Positions 37,928 to 49,989 of a stretch of 64,000 nucleotides of DNA are shown in pieces. Below the pieces are notes generated by a model that saw only the letters and a list, made by a program, of their open reading frames with translations, was not told where the DNA came from and did no database searches. The stretch is from Marchantia polymorpha subsp. ruderalis (Eukaryota > Streptophyta > Marchantiopsida > Marchantiales > Marchantiaceae): the NCBI GenBank assembly GCA_037833965.1, contig AP031354.1:4380001-4444000 (forward strand), written 5' to 3'. A program made the translations under genes and the position numbers. Position 1 is the first letter of the stretch. Each line of letters starts with the position of its first letter.

Positions 37928-38317
37928 ACTGTACAGGCTGGCGCCGATTTAATCCACGGTATCCTGTACCAGGAGCATCGGGAGGCAATCCACAAACTGA
38001 GTCTGACCCACGTAGATGACGTGTCGGTTATAACACAGTCGATTAGAATCGACGGGCTAGAATATCTTGAGTTGCTTGCAGTGACGGCCCAGTTGCCCAA
38101 CTCTAGGATAACGGAGTTGCACCCAACATCCAGCGCATTCGCTGTGCACGCCTCCCTGGGGTTTGATCAGGACGCAGTTAATTGAGTGCCAGAATTCAAG
38201 GCGGCCAAGAAAATGGTCACACCAACTCATCGAAGTTTTGCCCCTCTCGGTGAGGAATTACATATTGAAGAGGAAGGGCAGCGTGACATTGCAACTGAAT
38301 TTAGCATACTGAATTAA
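37928..38317 (+). pseudogene. Unidentified coding-like fragment with one stop
   Basis: A plus-strand frame without an initiating ATG reads through 130 codons with only one internal stop (TGA at 38,183-38,185) and ends at TAA 38,315-38,317. Composition is protein-like: EHREAIHKLSLTHVDDV and ITELHPTSSAFAV are typical stretches. It lies just upstream of the F-box segment but is absent at the matching place in block B. Family unknown; the two halves across the TGA look like one former exon. Confidence 0.4.
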
Positions 38318-38729
38318 TAAAACAAATTCGTTTTTCTTGAAACATACATGAACTTACTCAATTACAAGTGATGCAGTTCTCAAATCTGAATCTCATCATG
38401 CCTTCCACATGGGCCTAAGTGTTTTACATACATGGTTATTGAGTTGGACTCTTCAATGTGCACCTCATTTAGAGTTCATATCACCAGATAATACAAGTAT
38501 GCTTCGAATGCTAGCTTGAGGTTCGAATAAACCTATTAAAACAACATCATGCATTTAAAGGGAACACTTAGTTGATGGATAAGTGTTTTAGAAGAGTTGA
38601 AACTTCATTGACCCTCGCATTGACTTCTATGGGGGCTTGTCATTCTTCGGGTGTTAGATTAGCAAGTATTACTTTCTGGTGCCATCGTAGTATGTCAATG
38701 AGTTCACATTCTGACACGAAATTGGGTAA

Positions 38730-38921
38730 ATGGCAGCACGCATCATGGCAGGAGTTGATGACATACCAGATATCATCCTGGAGAACATTCTAGCACGATC
38801 TACAGTGCTAGAAGTTATGACCCTGAGGTTGGTCTGCAAGAAATGGAAGAGGGTAATAGACAAACCCACGGGTAGGTGGATACTTGTTCCAGCTGATGAT
38901 GATGATGCTCATGATGAGTAG
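38730..38921 (+). CDS. Minimal F-box ORF, block A
   Basis: 63 residues consisting almost only of an F-box: DDIPDIILENILARS then LRLVCKKWKRVI, the usual Leu-Pro/Ile-Pro start and the LVCKxW core that contacts SKP1 in SCF ubiquitin ligases. It ends in an Asp-rich tail (ADDDDAHDE) and a TAG, with no substrate-binding domain. It is likely the 5' end of a longer F-box gene cut off by rearrangement. It stays open in both copies, differing from the 60,796 copy at three residues in the body and by one residue of length in the tail. Function as a free F-box peptide is only a possibility. Confidence 0.55.
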   Translation: MAARIMAGVDDIPDIILENILARSTVLEVMTLRLVCKKWKRVIDKPTGRWILVPADDDDAHDE

Positions 38922-38927
38922 GCCTAA

Positions 38928-38957
38928 TGATGAGCATCCCTAAGCGGATGCTCATCA
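38928..38957. repeat. 12-bp inverted repeat after the F-box ORF
   Basis: TGATGAGCATCC (38,928-38,939) pairs with GGATGCTCATCA (38,946-38,957) over a 6-base loop, seven bases past the TAG. It is shortened in block B. It could be a decayed LTR or element end (it starts TG), but no partner end was found. Confidence 0.7.
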
Positions 38958-39302
38958 TGGTCTCGGCTAAGGGCTAGCCAGCTGATTTTGTTTTTACCCG
39001 GTTATGTATACCCGGTTGTATAGTTATATAGCCGCCTAGCCGTACGCTCACTCAAGAGTACATCACATTATAAATTTTTGGTAACCACAATCCGAGGAGT
39101 AGAGAAATACAACACAATTAGCTAGCATCTCAAACACTTGCTGTAAATGCATTTTGAGCTAAAGTCATTTTACTTCCATCATTTCTCTCCTGAAGTCTAT
39201 CTTCGATGAATGGTATTGCAAGCATTCGTTACTTCATTAATTCATTCATCTCACAGCTGCCTTTCAAGTTGAATGGAACTTAGAAGTTTAGATGGAGTAC
39301 AT

Positions 39303-42300
39303 TTGGCGACCAAGTTTTGAAGTGGCACCATTCATGAATACTTCGGTCACACCTTCGGGAAGTCCTTTCAGTATGCAGGCTGCGGTTAAAGTATTCCCGT
39401 GGACAACGCGCACTCGCAAGTCCGGATGCTTTTGACAAACAACGCTCCTCCTCCATTCAAGGCTTCGTTCTGCATCGAAGACAACTCTCGTTGTTAATTA
39501 TACTTGTTAATGGCCTGCACGAGTTAGGTCCATTTCTCCCGCATCTTTCCCACAAATATTGATGCATGGTTTGCATGTTTTGAGAGCCGAGGATACCAAT
39601 CCATGTGCGATTTGGACAGGTTTCAAGACAGAGATCAAACGTAGTCCGGTTATGATCAGCATTTGATTGAGCACCAATGGCCATGAAAGTGAACGTAACC
39701 TCATGGCCTTGTCTCCCACGCTTGTAGTCCAGATCCAAAATTCATCATCGCTAAGCTAGGAATCTTCCACTCAGCTGTTAACGATATGGCAAAGGCTTGT
39801 GACTGCATAATCTGGTATTGTCCTGGAAGAGCATTGTTTTCTGAACTGTTCACCGATCGAGTGACTCAGGCATGCCCGTGCAACAAAGTCGATCCCCTAA
39901 CTGCTCAAGTACGTGTTCAAGTCCAAGGTCGAAGTGGGTAGTCATGGACGGCAGAAATGAAGTCTACTTGACAGCAGCAGCCTCGACGCAAAGCAGCTTC
40001 GTCCCCTGACATTAGTGTATGGTCGCCTCCTTTGCAGCACCAACGGAATTCGTGGATAGAACATGAAGTGAAAAGAACAATATTCTGGGAGACTAAAATG
40101 CTCATTTCATTCTGTACGACTGGGAGGGTCTCATGTGTCTTGTGGTGGGCCAGAAAAGCTATAATTATAATTGAGGGATTATAATTGACTGATATAAATC
40201 TGTGTTGGTTTGAGTTGGTGTAAACAGACAGCACACGAGCTGACCTCACAGCATATGCTCTTCAGATTTGTACACACATGCAATTCAAGCGTTTATGGTA
40301 TAAATGTATAAGACTGCCAGCAGTCATGAGGAAATTTTCTTAGAAGAAAACCACATCATTGAGCACTGATATATTCAACCCAACCCACCGGTTCCAAAGA
40401 ATTCTCTCTCACCTTGGTATTCTTTCAGCAGCTCGAACCCCCAAAAATGATGCTCTATTCTGAATAGTTCCAACTTGTTTCGTTCGTTCTCTCTGTAGTA
40501 CTCCACGACACCTTCGCCCTTCATAGGTCTCTTCTCGTCCCTCAACTGGAACATGTAGAAGACAGAAGAAATTTCCATGACTAGGCACATCAGGAGAATT
40601 ACACTTCGTTATAACTTATAAATCAGACAGGCGAATCCAGCTACTGGCAACTAGTGACTGGATATTAGAGTCCTGATCAAATGTTTTATTAGCATGCCAT
40701 CCACCTATCTGTGTCTTATATACGCAAAATCAGACGACGATCTTCTTGAAATTATCTCACTTCACTCTGAATGCAACTTCTGACTTCTGGATCAAATTTA
40801 CAAGAAACTATGTGTTTGCCGGAAATCGTTGAGATTGACTTTCTTTCTCGTATTGAACATATTCTTGACCTCACTTGTCAGTTTTAGAGTCAATGAAATA
40901 AATTTAAGCATATATGAAGTTAATCTCATCATGCTATCCTTTCCTACACCCATGATCGTTTTTAGAATATTGTGCAGATTTTGATTAGTGATCTCCCGGA
41001 GCTTCTTAGTCGATTGATGAGTTTTTTCATTTCATTTTAAATTTTTCAAATATTCAAACAATTTTGTCGCAACAAGTTCTTATGGGAGGTTGAGGGATGT
41101 GCAACATTTTCGTCAGTTGTATATTCTAGAGAAGAGAAAACTATGAGAATCCTTTCTAAATTGCATAAAGCTGAACACAGTATTGGTTATTGCAAGGGGA
41201 GGATAACGGACAGCTATAATGACGAGCGAAATTTCTATGAAGGGGTGAAGAGGTGCATTTTTAGGCAGATACCATGAACTCATAGACCAGAATGTACTTG
41301 AAGAAGCCCGTTTGTATAGCAAAGTCGTCCAAACATATTCACTCCTTGCCAATCTTGTCGTCGGTCTTTGTACCTTAAGAGAAATTCCTTTTGGGGACAA
41401 TAGGCATGGCGATTGATTTCCACGTTGGGATCATCGTTATCATAATTACTAAAATTTCCACAGGTGATGTTTTCTATCTCTTGAACTGCGGTTCCGTCAG
41501 GGTTTGGAGGTGGACTCAAATTTTTGGTTTCCACGCCGTTAAAACTGTTTCAACAAATCGATCACAATGTTACAATGAGCCCCTGGTGACATCTATGACA
41601 TTATGGTGGCATCTCAGACCAGCTTCCTCGTTTCACTTGCCGTTAATACATGAGATAGATAGGAACCAAAACTAAACTTACTGTTAATATCTCGGATATA
41701 AGAAATTTAATATCAGTTATCAAATCTAATAATATAAATAGCAAGTTGAGGTTACAATGGTAAAGTAGAGTGGCAGAGCTCAAGTACTTCTAGGTTTCAA
41801 AATTGTTCTAGAAGAGATTTATCGTTACTACAAATTTGCAAACTACTATGCTCATTTCTGAAATAAAATGCAGCACGACTCAACTCATTTATAAGACTAC
41901 GCATGATTATTCTATTTAAAAGACCATCATGAAATGAAATATTTGTAGGAGATGTAATCACATTAGAATGATCGAATTGTTGGATCTAGAAATACTTGAT
42001 TGCTTTAAATTGAGGGGAAGATATTGTTTATATATCTTGATTCAGAGTGCTGACGAAAAGTAGACAGAAGTCTGAAGCACACCTTAAATATCTGACATAT
42101 TGTATCGGTGGTACGGGTTCGTCATCTACATCGTTGTAGACTGGTATAGGAATTGGTTCCACTTGATTGGAAAAGTCCGGAGACAGCAATCTAATACCAG
42201 GATATGGCACCAAGACATCGACATTGCCCTCGTGGAAAGTTCTGCCACGGTAATATATCTATTAGAAATCAATGAAACACCAATTTCATCGCAGTGCAGA

Positions 42301-45300
42301 TAAAATTCATCTTCCTCATGTATCTCAGGAGTTGACATAAAACTCCAATCATCTTAAGTCTAATGTATGAAACTAACGGGCCTTCAATCAAACATCCAAC
42401 ATTCTGGGTTTGGAGGTTAGAGAAACTAATCATTTCTGAAGAATATCACGTCATTACATCAGCGAAGCATTCTAGAAATAACATCCGACGAGGATGACAT
42501 TTTCCATCAGGATTTCCGGCTTTACAATTTCTATGTTAGTGGATATTATCTCCTCTTTCAAATGCAACTTCACGTGATGCACCTGACGATGGGTCCCAAC
42601 CAAGTGAGTACATTGTCTAAAGGAGCGCCACTTCGTCACAGCACGCTACGTTACGGAATTTAGAATCACCAGGTGCTCGGACAAAAGCGGCAAATGCTTC
42701 ACTCCAGGAAACCGACCTGTAAGATGCAAAAAAACTATCTAACGAGCAATTGAAAGCTCAAACCTGAGTCAGTGTAAAACATCTTGTAGTTTTGAGATTG
42801 ATCTCTCTTTGCACCACGTTGTCTGGATATCGCTCTGCTGAATACGAGCAGTAACTGAGTAAACTGACTTTGACATGAGAAGAGAGGAAAGTTGAGGTTG
42901 GCAGACCTTGTTCGAAGCTCCTAAGCTGATGACTTTCACGCCCGTCCTGTCAGCTTCCAGAATGGCGGACTCGATTAATGCGTTAATGTTTTTCATTCCT
43001 TGAGGTATGAAGTACTGCACAAGCACAAAGAAGTCATCTCTTAATTCCGATTGCAACTTCTTTCTACTGAGAGGGCAGAAGTACCGGTTTCGGCTCTGCT
43101 ATTACATGGTTTCAGACTTTCATTTTCTGAAGTGAAGACGTGGTGGTGAAGACGAACACACCTGGAATCCGAATCTCGGTATGACCCATGTTTGGCCGAC
43201 GATGTCATTCAAATAGTACTTGTAAGCGACGAATACCTTTCCCCAATTTTTCATACAAATACATGACAAAATCGGGGATGGGCACCAGGAACCACAGGTA
43301 CCACTGGGAGGAGTATGGATGTGCACCAGTGTGGCGTAAAACGAACGTGACTTGCAGCGCTGACAACATGTCCACGCAGTGCGGCAAAAATACAAAATCC
43401 GGTGCAGTCTCATGTCGGCCTGGGCACGCATGAAGACAGAATTGTGTTGCGACATGTCAGCATGATAAAAGCAAACATGTGTCCACTTGGAGAAAGTAGT
43501 TTCAAAATACCTCGATCTGTATATGCTTTCTGCTTATAAACAGCATGTAAGGATATCAGGACAAAAGGCTTACGCAGAACCTGCAGTCATGCGATCGTAA
43601 AGCTCGTCGCTGTTCTCGTTCACCGTGCGGCTCAAGTGGTCGTATGAAGGGATGAAGAGACAAAAGTTGGTTGTTGGCTCGGTATGATGTAGAGAATGGT
43701 ACCTACAGCGGCGTTCAATGTAATCACCACCAACCTTGAGGATTGATTGATCGAGTTCTAGATGGTCTAACTGCAAACACTCTTCGCAATGTGCATTCTG
43801 ATAATACCAAATGTCTATTCTTAGAGTTCATTTTGATGGGTTATACCCCACTCACCGTACATCCAATTTGTTTGGTCACGGATCATGAATTCAGGACGTG
43901 TGAATTTTCGACACTTGGCTGCTTCAAGAACAACTCCACAATTGTGACCAGGGTGACGAAATCTATATTTGAACCTAGTGTCGTTTCTAGCTACAATTGC
44001 AGAAGTTCGGAGTGAGGGAACTGTCGAACGGCAAATATATCGAGGACAAACAATAAATCCAAACGTAAGCAAATTGGTGTATCTGCTCATGCTACGTGGA
44101 GCTGGAGAATGTGCATCTATATCGCATCGTCATAGTGGGATTAAAGGTTGACAAGTTGACACAAGCCAAGTTCCGACGTGGCCAAAGCACTTTACGGTTT
44201 TCTTTTACGGTCCTGAAATCATGAGCATCGTTTGGAGGAAGGGCAGGAATGGGTAAGAAACGTACGAAGGTGTGATCATCGTATATTCAAAAAAGGGAAG
44301 AGTGCGGAAAGCCCAAGCTGGAACAATTTCGCAGTTGCAGTGTGCCATATTCTTCAGGAAATCGAAAGTCATCCCGTAAATGTAGATCATACTGATGCTT
44401 GCACCTCCTGTGAAGATGGTGCCCAACAGGGCTATACCCTTGATACCAGCATAGAGAACAAGCTCCAAGAATGTGCTTACTCCGGCTGCCGAAAAAAGAA
44501 CACCAATCAGTCGGTCTACTGTCACACGTGAGTAACCTCTGATTTCGTCTAAAGTATGCTATCTAAAATTACTCCGTCCTCCTACATCAAGTTTCTGATG
44601 TCCTAATGTAACAAACCTTTAGAATCAGATTAATTCTACCTCGAACTTCGACTTTATACAGTAAATTGTACGGGTTTTTCCAATTGTACTTCTCTAACTT
44701 TCTTGATCTCGGATAGAGCCTACTCTCTCTCTTGGATTGGAGCTCCCTACTTATTATCAAAGTTCCTGATTGATTCCTGACATGATCCTGATTTTCTACA
44801 TTTCAAACTTGAATATACATACGATCCTACATATGGGACGGAGACTTGAGGACGAAGGCAGTACATGTGTGGAATATAGACTAGTAATTTTTATGTGAAG
44901 CATCTAGTCTGGATTCATAGGCCAAACGATTCTAGTCTGTGGAGACCACTTTAAGGTAACCTGATCATGACTTGTCCTAAGTAGACAAGTAAGAAACTGC
45001 TAAAGTAAACGGTAAGCACTTTCAGGATTCCGACGGAGTATATGCGGCTGTTCATGGCTTCAGATTCTTGTCACTGGTCTAAGCATGAAAATACAGCTTA
45101 CGGATATACTACTAGAACTGGCCAAAATCGCCAAACTGGCGGAGAGTGCATTAAGTTACCACGTACCAGTGGCAGGTTCTGTGTACACAGACAGGTGATG
45201 GAAGTGATGATAGTTATTGAAGAGAAAGTCCGTGTGCAGAAATCGATGGAGCCAGTAGTACACAAACTCTGTAGGACCCGCATGAATGAAAAAAATAGTC

Positions 45301-45993
45301 ACGAGACCTTTGGTATTCCATAGAGGCAGAAAACGAAATCCCGGCATCCAAACATGTACAGCCGTCGCCAGCAGGACTTCGAGTATCATATGATCATCCC
45401 TGATATACTTTAAATATTTCCAAGATGTTCCTAGTCAGGTCGGGATGAGAGAAGAACGAACGACGCAGTTTGCATTACAGTACATCTGAAACTCCCAGCA
45501 GTTGCTTCGAAAGACTCTGTACAATCATGAGAACTTATATAAAATAGTTTGGAAACTTCACATACAAGTTGAGCGAGAAAACTTACGAATGGAACTCTCG
45601 GTCGACTTGCTCAAATGTGACACCACACTCGTGTAATTGATACTTTTTGACAATACCGTGCATCCGAGAGAAAGTCACCAAGAGCATGTGCCAGCACCAA
45701 TTGTCGACATCGTTTCCCGCAAGATAGTTGGCGTGGATGGCTTTTATAAAAAATGGTTCTAATACAACATTCTGCGTTGTCAACGACAGAAAGAAAAACA
45801 GACGGATGGTCAATCATACACTGCACTACATAAACAGGACTCGATAGAATAATCTGGAAGGCATCAAGGAAAGATCAAACAGAGCTTTGTCTAAATTGCA
45901 TGCCACTTGAGCCAATTAGTGTACTTGTTTCCAGATAGAGATCGAACCTTATATCCCCGAAGGATATGCCAAGGACGGTCTTTTAGCAGCCAT
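39303..45993 (-). pseudogene. CER1-like alkane-forming fatty aldehyde decarbonylase, truncated
   Basis: The family makes very-long-chain cuticular alkanes at the ER. Exons from right to left: possible first exon at 45,993-45,951 (weak), then 45771-45587, 45399-45167, 44485-44266, 43702-43581, 43419-43162, 43014-42907 and 39469-39303. GT-AG sites join in phase. The metal-binding His boxes are intact: HRFLH, HHFHH, HCN and HSLHH. The frame holds through DREFHS, NMAHCNCE and WYLWFLVPIP. A single extra base at about 43,238-43,244 shifts the frame within one exon; removing it restores exact phase to the next exon. A second shift sits at about 39,424-39,436 (before [11 protein letters not shown]). 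The gene stops at GATSKLGR, where block A begins at 39,302; the C-terminal third is missing. The 3.4-kb gap before the last exon holds unrelated sequence. Confidence 0.85.
39500..42400 (-). other. Unidentified coding-like fragments within the CER1 gap
   Basis: Minus-strand frames at 42,338-42,028, 41,534-41,280, 40,590-40,375 and 39,738-39,457 have balanced composition and look more protein-like than chance. They do not match the CER1 segment expected here. They may be exons of another decayed gene inserted in the CER1 intron. I recognise no family, and splice joins between them are not convincing. Confidence 0.3.
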
Positions 45994-45999
45994 ACTCAT

Positions 46000-46607
46000 C
46001 TGTTACTCGAAATGCCAACAGCCTCAGAGTAGGAAAAGCTACCAGAGTAAATTATGTCCTTCAGTTTCTTCAGCTTACGCAGCGATACTTTGGGTGTCTC
46101 AGGTGCTGGGTGTGTGTTCCTGTAAACATGACGAGATACACGCTAGTGGCATGTCGATACACACAAACGGTGCATTGGTGCATATCGATTCAAACATAAA
46201 GATCTCCCCACGAGTCGCAACAGAATCTCCTGAGCAACAAGTATGGGTTTAGAAATAAAACTCAACAAACGTAGCATGAATCTGCTAGTTTTTCTATATG
46301 GGGCAGACATAGAGTTTTTTTCGAGACGGTCTCTCATTTCCAGCAGGCATCAACTTACTACAATCTTGCGTCGTGCTTCTTCAGAACATAGAACGTCTCT
46401 ATAAGCTGTATCTCAAGTTTGATGTCACAAGGCATCTACGCCTTTATACGATTCATTGGTATGATCTGCCACAACTTTGTCAAAAGCTCCAAAAACTTGT
46501 ATGGCCTGTAAAAAACGAACGAATGAAAAATTCTTCCGTGAGTGGAACTTAGCGAAACTTTCAAGATGTGACTTTAACCAAAATGTGGATATTATTTTAT
46601 TGGATTT
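46000..46607. other. Spacer between CER1 remnant and block B, no gene seen
   Basis: Short ORFs only. It should hold the former promoter and 5' region of the minus-strand CER1-like gene. Block B starts abruptly at 46,608. Confidence 0.45.
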
Positions 46608-46823
46608 TCTCTACTGAACAATGCCGGAAGTACTCCAGACTATTCAGCTTTCCTTAATGCTGCAGCAGCAGGAGGAGGGGCAAGCGGAATAGATTACTCC
46701 TCGATTCTTGGAGGGGCAGCCGGTGGAGGAAATGTGGACATCGCTGCGTTTCTTGCCGCACAGAATAATTTGGGAGGCTTGGCTGGAGTCATCGGCAACC
46801 TCGGGGGCCTGGGTCTTGGGTGA
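46608..46823 (+). pseudogene. Zinc-finger protein 3'-end copy, block B
   Basis: Copies the last 71 codons and stop of the gene at 23,255-25,393 (SLLNNAG to the terminal GLGLG). The frame is open but has no start: going upstream it meets a TAA within about a dozen codons. It differs from the parent at residue 658 (Asn instead of Ser), the same change as copy C at 63.7-64.0 kb. No N-terminal zinc modules are present, so it is a truncated duplicate. Confidence 0.85.
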
Positions 46824-49410
46824 TGCACTCGGCTGCAATTGAGCCTTCCTTGCAACCTTCCCCTCTGCCAATTCAAGCAGTCAGTCACTCAGTCTCAGCT
46901 ATAGAGTCGCATCTGATCGCCTCTCTGTTCGACACAAACTGGCCAACATGGGGATACTTCAGGGCTCAGCAACACACGACACCTTTCCAGTTTCTGAATG
47001 TTCGTTCATGCTTTCAAGGCTCCTGAACACCGCTGATCGAATTGCTAGCTCGCTGTAAATCAGCAGGATGTCTTCCAGAAGCTCAGTCATGATCGAAGTT
47101 AACAGGTCAACTTTCCTGGCATCTTCATGATGACATTTCACTCTGTCAGCGAGCTCGAACAGGCTTACGTAGGTGAAAATTTCACATACCCACAGTGCTT
47201 GCGAAGAAGGATGCTAAATCAGCCAGGGGGCTGTTTGCTCCATAATTCTGGAGTTATAGATTTTGTGAAAAAGGATTCTAGCTATTGTATATAGTGTTTG
47301 TGCAATGAGCACAAATGGTAGCCCAGGAGTTACTTGTTCTTGTTCATGGCAATAACGTTCAGTGACTGACTGGAATACAGAAGTCTGCGTTATGTCGCTG
47401 CATGCAAAGCTCGGTGGTATCTCACAGTCTCTTGACCTCGAAATGGTCAAGGATTGGCCGAGGAATCGTTTGCTTGTGATCTCTCCTTCATCTTTCAAAC
47501 CCGAGGATGAGGAGGAGTTTTGTAAACGGGGATAAGTGACCACCGTAGCGAGCGAAGGTTTTGATAGGTTCGATAGGCTTTGATAGAAACGAATGATCAA
47601 TGAATGGCGAAGAACGTCCACATGAATTGGAAACGGCGGCCTCCGCCACGGGGAAGAAAACTAGCTGGATACTCATAATTGAACTGGTTTTTTAAGAGGT
47701 GCCTCCGAGAGCTTGGACGGACAAAAGGCAGTCCCAGGGCTTCCCGTGAAGGAGGAGCATCTCAAGGTTCAAGGTCCGTCCTCTTCTGCGAGAATAGCTT
47801 GGCAGGGGACGTGATCCATTCCACCCCTTGCTGCTGCAGGGAACATTTTTTAGGACAGCAATCTAAAATAGTACGATGAGTGGGGAGAGTAATCCGTGAC
47901 ATGAATCTCTGGGTACACTACTGGTAATTTTAGAAAGCCCACTCCTTGTGTCTATCTCCACGTCGTCCTGTATTCTGGGTGCACCACCACAGCCCAGGTG
48001 CAAATGACTAATGAAATCTATGGCGTCTTTCGGCCTCGAACCGTGTTGCTTAAACGAATCCATGTGAAGGTTCCGCTTATGAGTTACTCGATGGTCACAT
48101 GGTTCCGATCGATTGTTTCACAGCTCAAGGCCTGCCTCCTCTCTCAAATGCCAATCCGGGGTGGCAAATCCATGATCGATAAATCCTTATGAATTTGTCC
48201 GTCGGCATGACGGTCCGTGCTTGGAGGAGAATGTGAAGAATATTCTTCTCAGGTACGCAGTATCGACCTGGCCGGTCCATAATTCAGAATGCAGAGAGGA
48301 ACTGCAACAATTTCTGCTTTGTTTCTCATGGACGCTGTCGTTTCATTATGTCCTTCATTCACTAATTTTAAGCACTTTGTTTCGATAAAAAGACTGGAAC
48401 GAGAATGCTCACACAGGATTCTCACGAGCTGGTGGTCATGGCCTGGTCCCAGCCAGAGTCATGCTCCCCAGTCATTCGTGGGAGAAGATTCTGGAAATTG
48501 TTCAGACTAATTGAGTTCTCTCACATTTGTCGGATGCCCTCTTCATAATTGATTCCTTTGCAGTTCCGAGAGGTGAATCAGATCATCGACCTCTAAACTG
48601 TCCGGGTGGGGCGCATTCAATGTGTCCTTGCCACGGTGCCATAAGGCGATGGCAAAAATGCACATCGTGCATAATTGGCACATGTCGGACAAAAGGACGT
48701 CAATTCCATTCTGGGTGGTATTGTCACATTCCCTACAATTTCATGGGCGGCCATGTATGCAACCATATCCCTCAAGGTGTCAAACCCCTCGACTAAACAC
48801 GAAGTAATATTTTCGGGTTATTCATATGCAGCATAAGGAGACTCGGAGAAGACAAATAGATATAGTTGGAGACATCATAGCGATGACTCGAGATCAGGTC
48901 GGGTGAAGAATGAGAACCCAATTGGAAGGCCACGCCATGTGGAAATTACGGACATAGGTTTCAAAACAAGATATGAGGCAAGTACGTATGTATGTGTATA
49001 TATATATATATATATAGGAAAATGGTTTTGAGGTAAAAAGGTGTAACATCTGGTTTCAGCTCAGGTTTGGGAGACTCCAAGAATATAATCTTGAGTAAAC
49101 ACTAGCGCAAAGTGTTGTATGAGTTTGATGATGATCATTCACCTCGAGACACAAAATTGACATCCTTGCATACACTTGAAGACTCTCCTGGAAAAGTTTG
49201 AAGCAATTTAATAAGAGCAATGGTATCTTCTCACCATATGACTATCTATATCTCTTCTATATAAACAAGGTTCAAGATTATTTTAGATTTATGAAAAAAG
49301 AAGCATAGACACGTATAGCTTGATAGGGCTTCCCGTTTATATTTTCCAATGTGTTGCTTTGGAGATGCTAGTAATTGAAATGAATTACAATGTCTTTGTT
49401 AATGGTAAGA

Positions 49411-49705
49411 TGTAAGATTAACCCGTGTCTTGTTGATTGTAGTTAGTCTAATTGTAGTTAGACTTGGCCTCTAGTTAGTGTCTGACTTAGTTAGGGTTTG
49501 TTTGTGTATTTAAGTTAGTGAGCACATTTCAGTTCAGTTTTCACATTCACAGCGGACTGAGAGAGATAATCGAGACCTTGGTTATGGATGATTGATGTAA
49601 TATTCTTGCTTTAGTGAAGTTTCTATCTCGGCCGTGTACGTGAAGTTAAATCATGTACATCGTTGTGTGATTATTGTTGTGTTTAACCTACAATTGGTAT
49701 TAGAT
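49411..49705 (+). mobile_element. Copia-type LTR with adjacent primer site (block B copy)
   Basis: Counterpart of 28,005-28,316: it starts TGTAAGATTAACCC, has GTATTTAAG, ends CTACA at 49,692, then TTGGTATTAGAT. That primer site is closer to the canonical sequence than the first one in block A. No coding part of the element is recognisable downstream. Confidence 0.5.
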
Positions 49706-49989
49706 TGTACAATTTGCTTATCTACCGAGTTTGTGTCTGTGCATATAGTCTGTCGTCGTACTCGTGACATATTTTTTTTGTGTGTGTGCGTATGTCGGGC
49801 ATAATTTTGTGCTTGCGAAGCGTCACTCGTCGACGATGATGTGAAGATTGATTAGTGTGAGAAGCAACGGTGGTGTCACACTCATACCAGTACTCGTTTA
49901 TAAACGGCCTGCATGTTCATTTGCTAGCTCTTTTGCTTTTGGAATTGTCATTCACTTTGACTAGCAAGCTCGGTTGTGGAGCCGCTGTT

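Larger units (their letters stand above)
25178..39302 (+). repeat. Duplicated block A
   Basis: Large parts recur in the same order and orientation at 46,608-61,362 (block B). Matching pieces are: zinc-finger 3' end and flank (25,178 to about 28,790 with 46,608 to about 49,990), AT-rich satellite and GC-rich module (about 32,390-35,582 with about 52,980-56,799), and F-box segment (about 38,320-39,302 with 60,380-61,362). The coordinate offset stays between about 21.1 and 22.1 kb. The first piece differs by only scattered single bases. The AT-rich satellite has diverged much more. No match was seen for 35,582-38,310. Confidence 0.85.

Noticed and set aside
46608..46620. TCTCTACT at the start of block B, resembling a Helitron 5' end
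   Set aside because: The same bases are ordinary coding sequence (Ser-Leu-Leu) in the parent gene, the preceding base is not A, and no CTRR-plus-hairpin 3' end was found.
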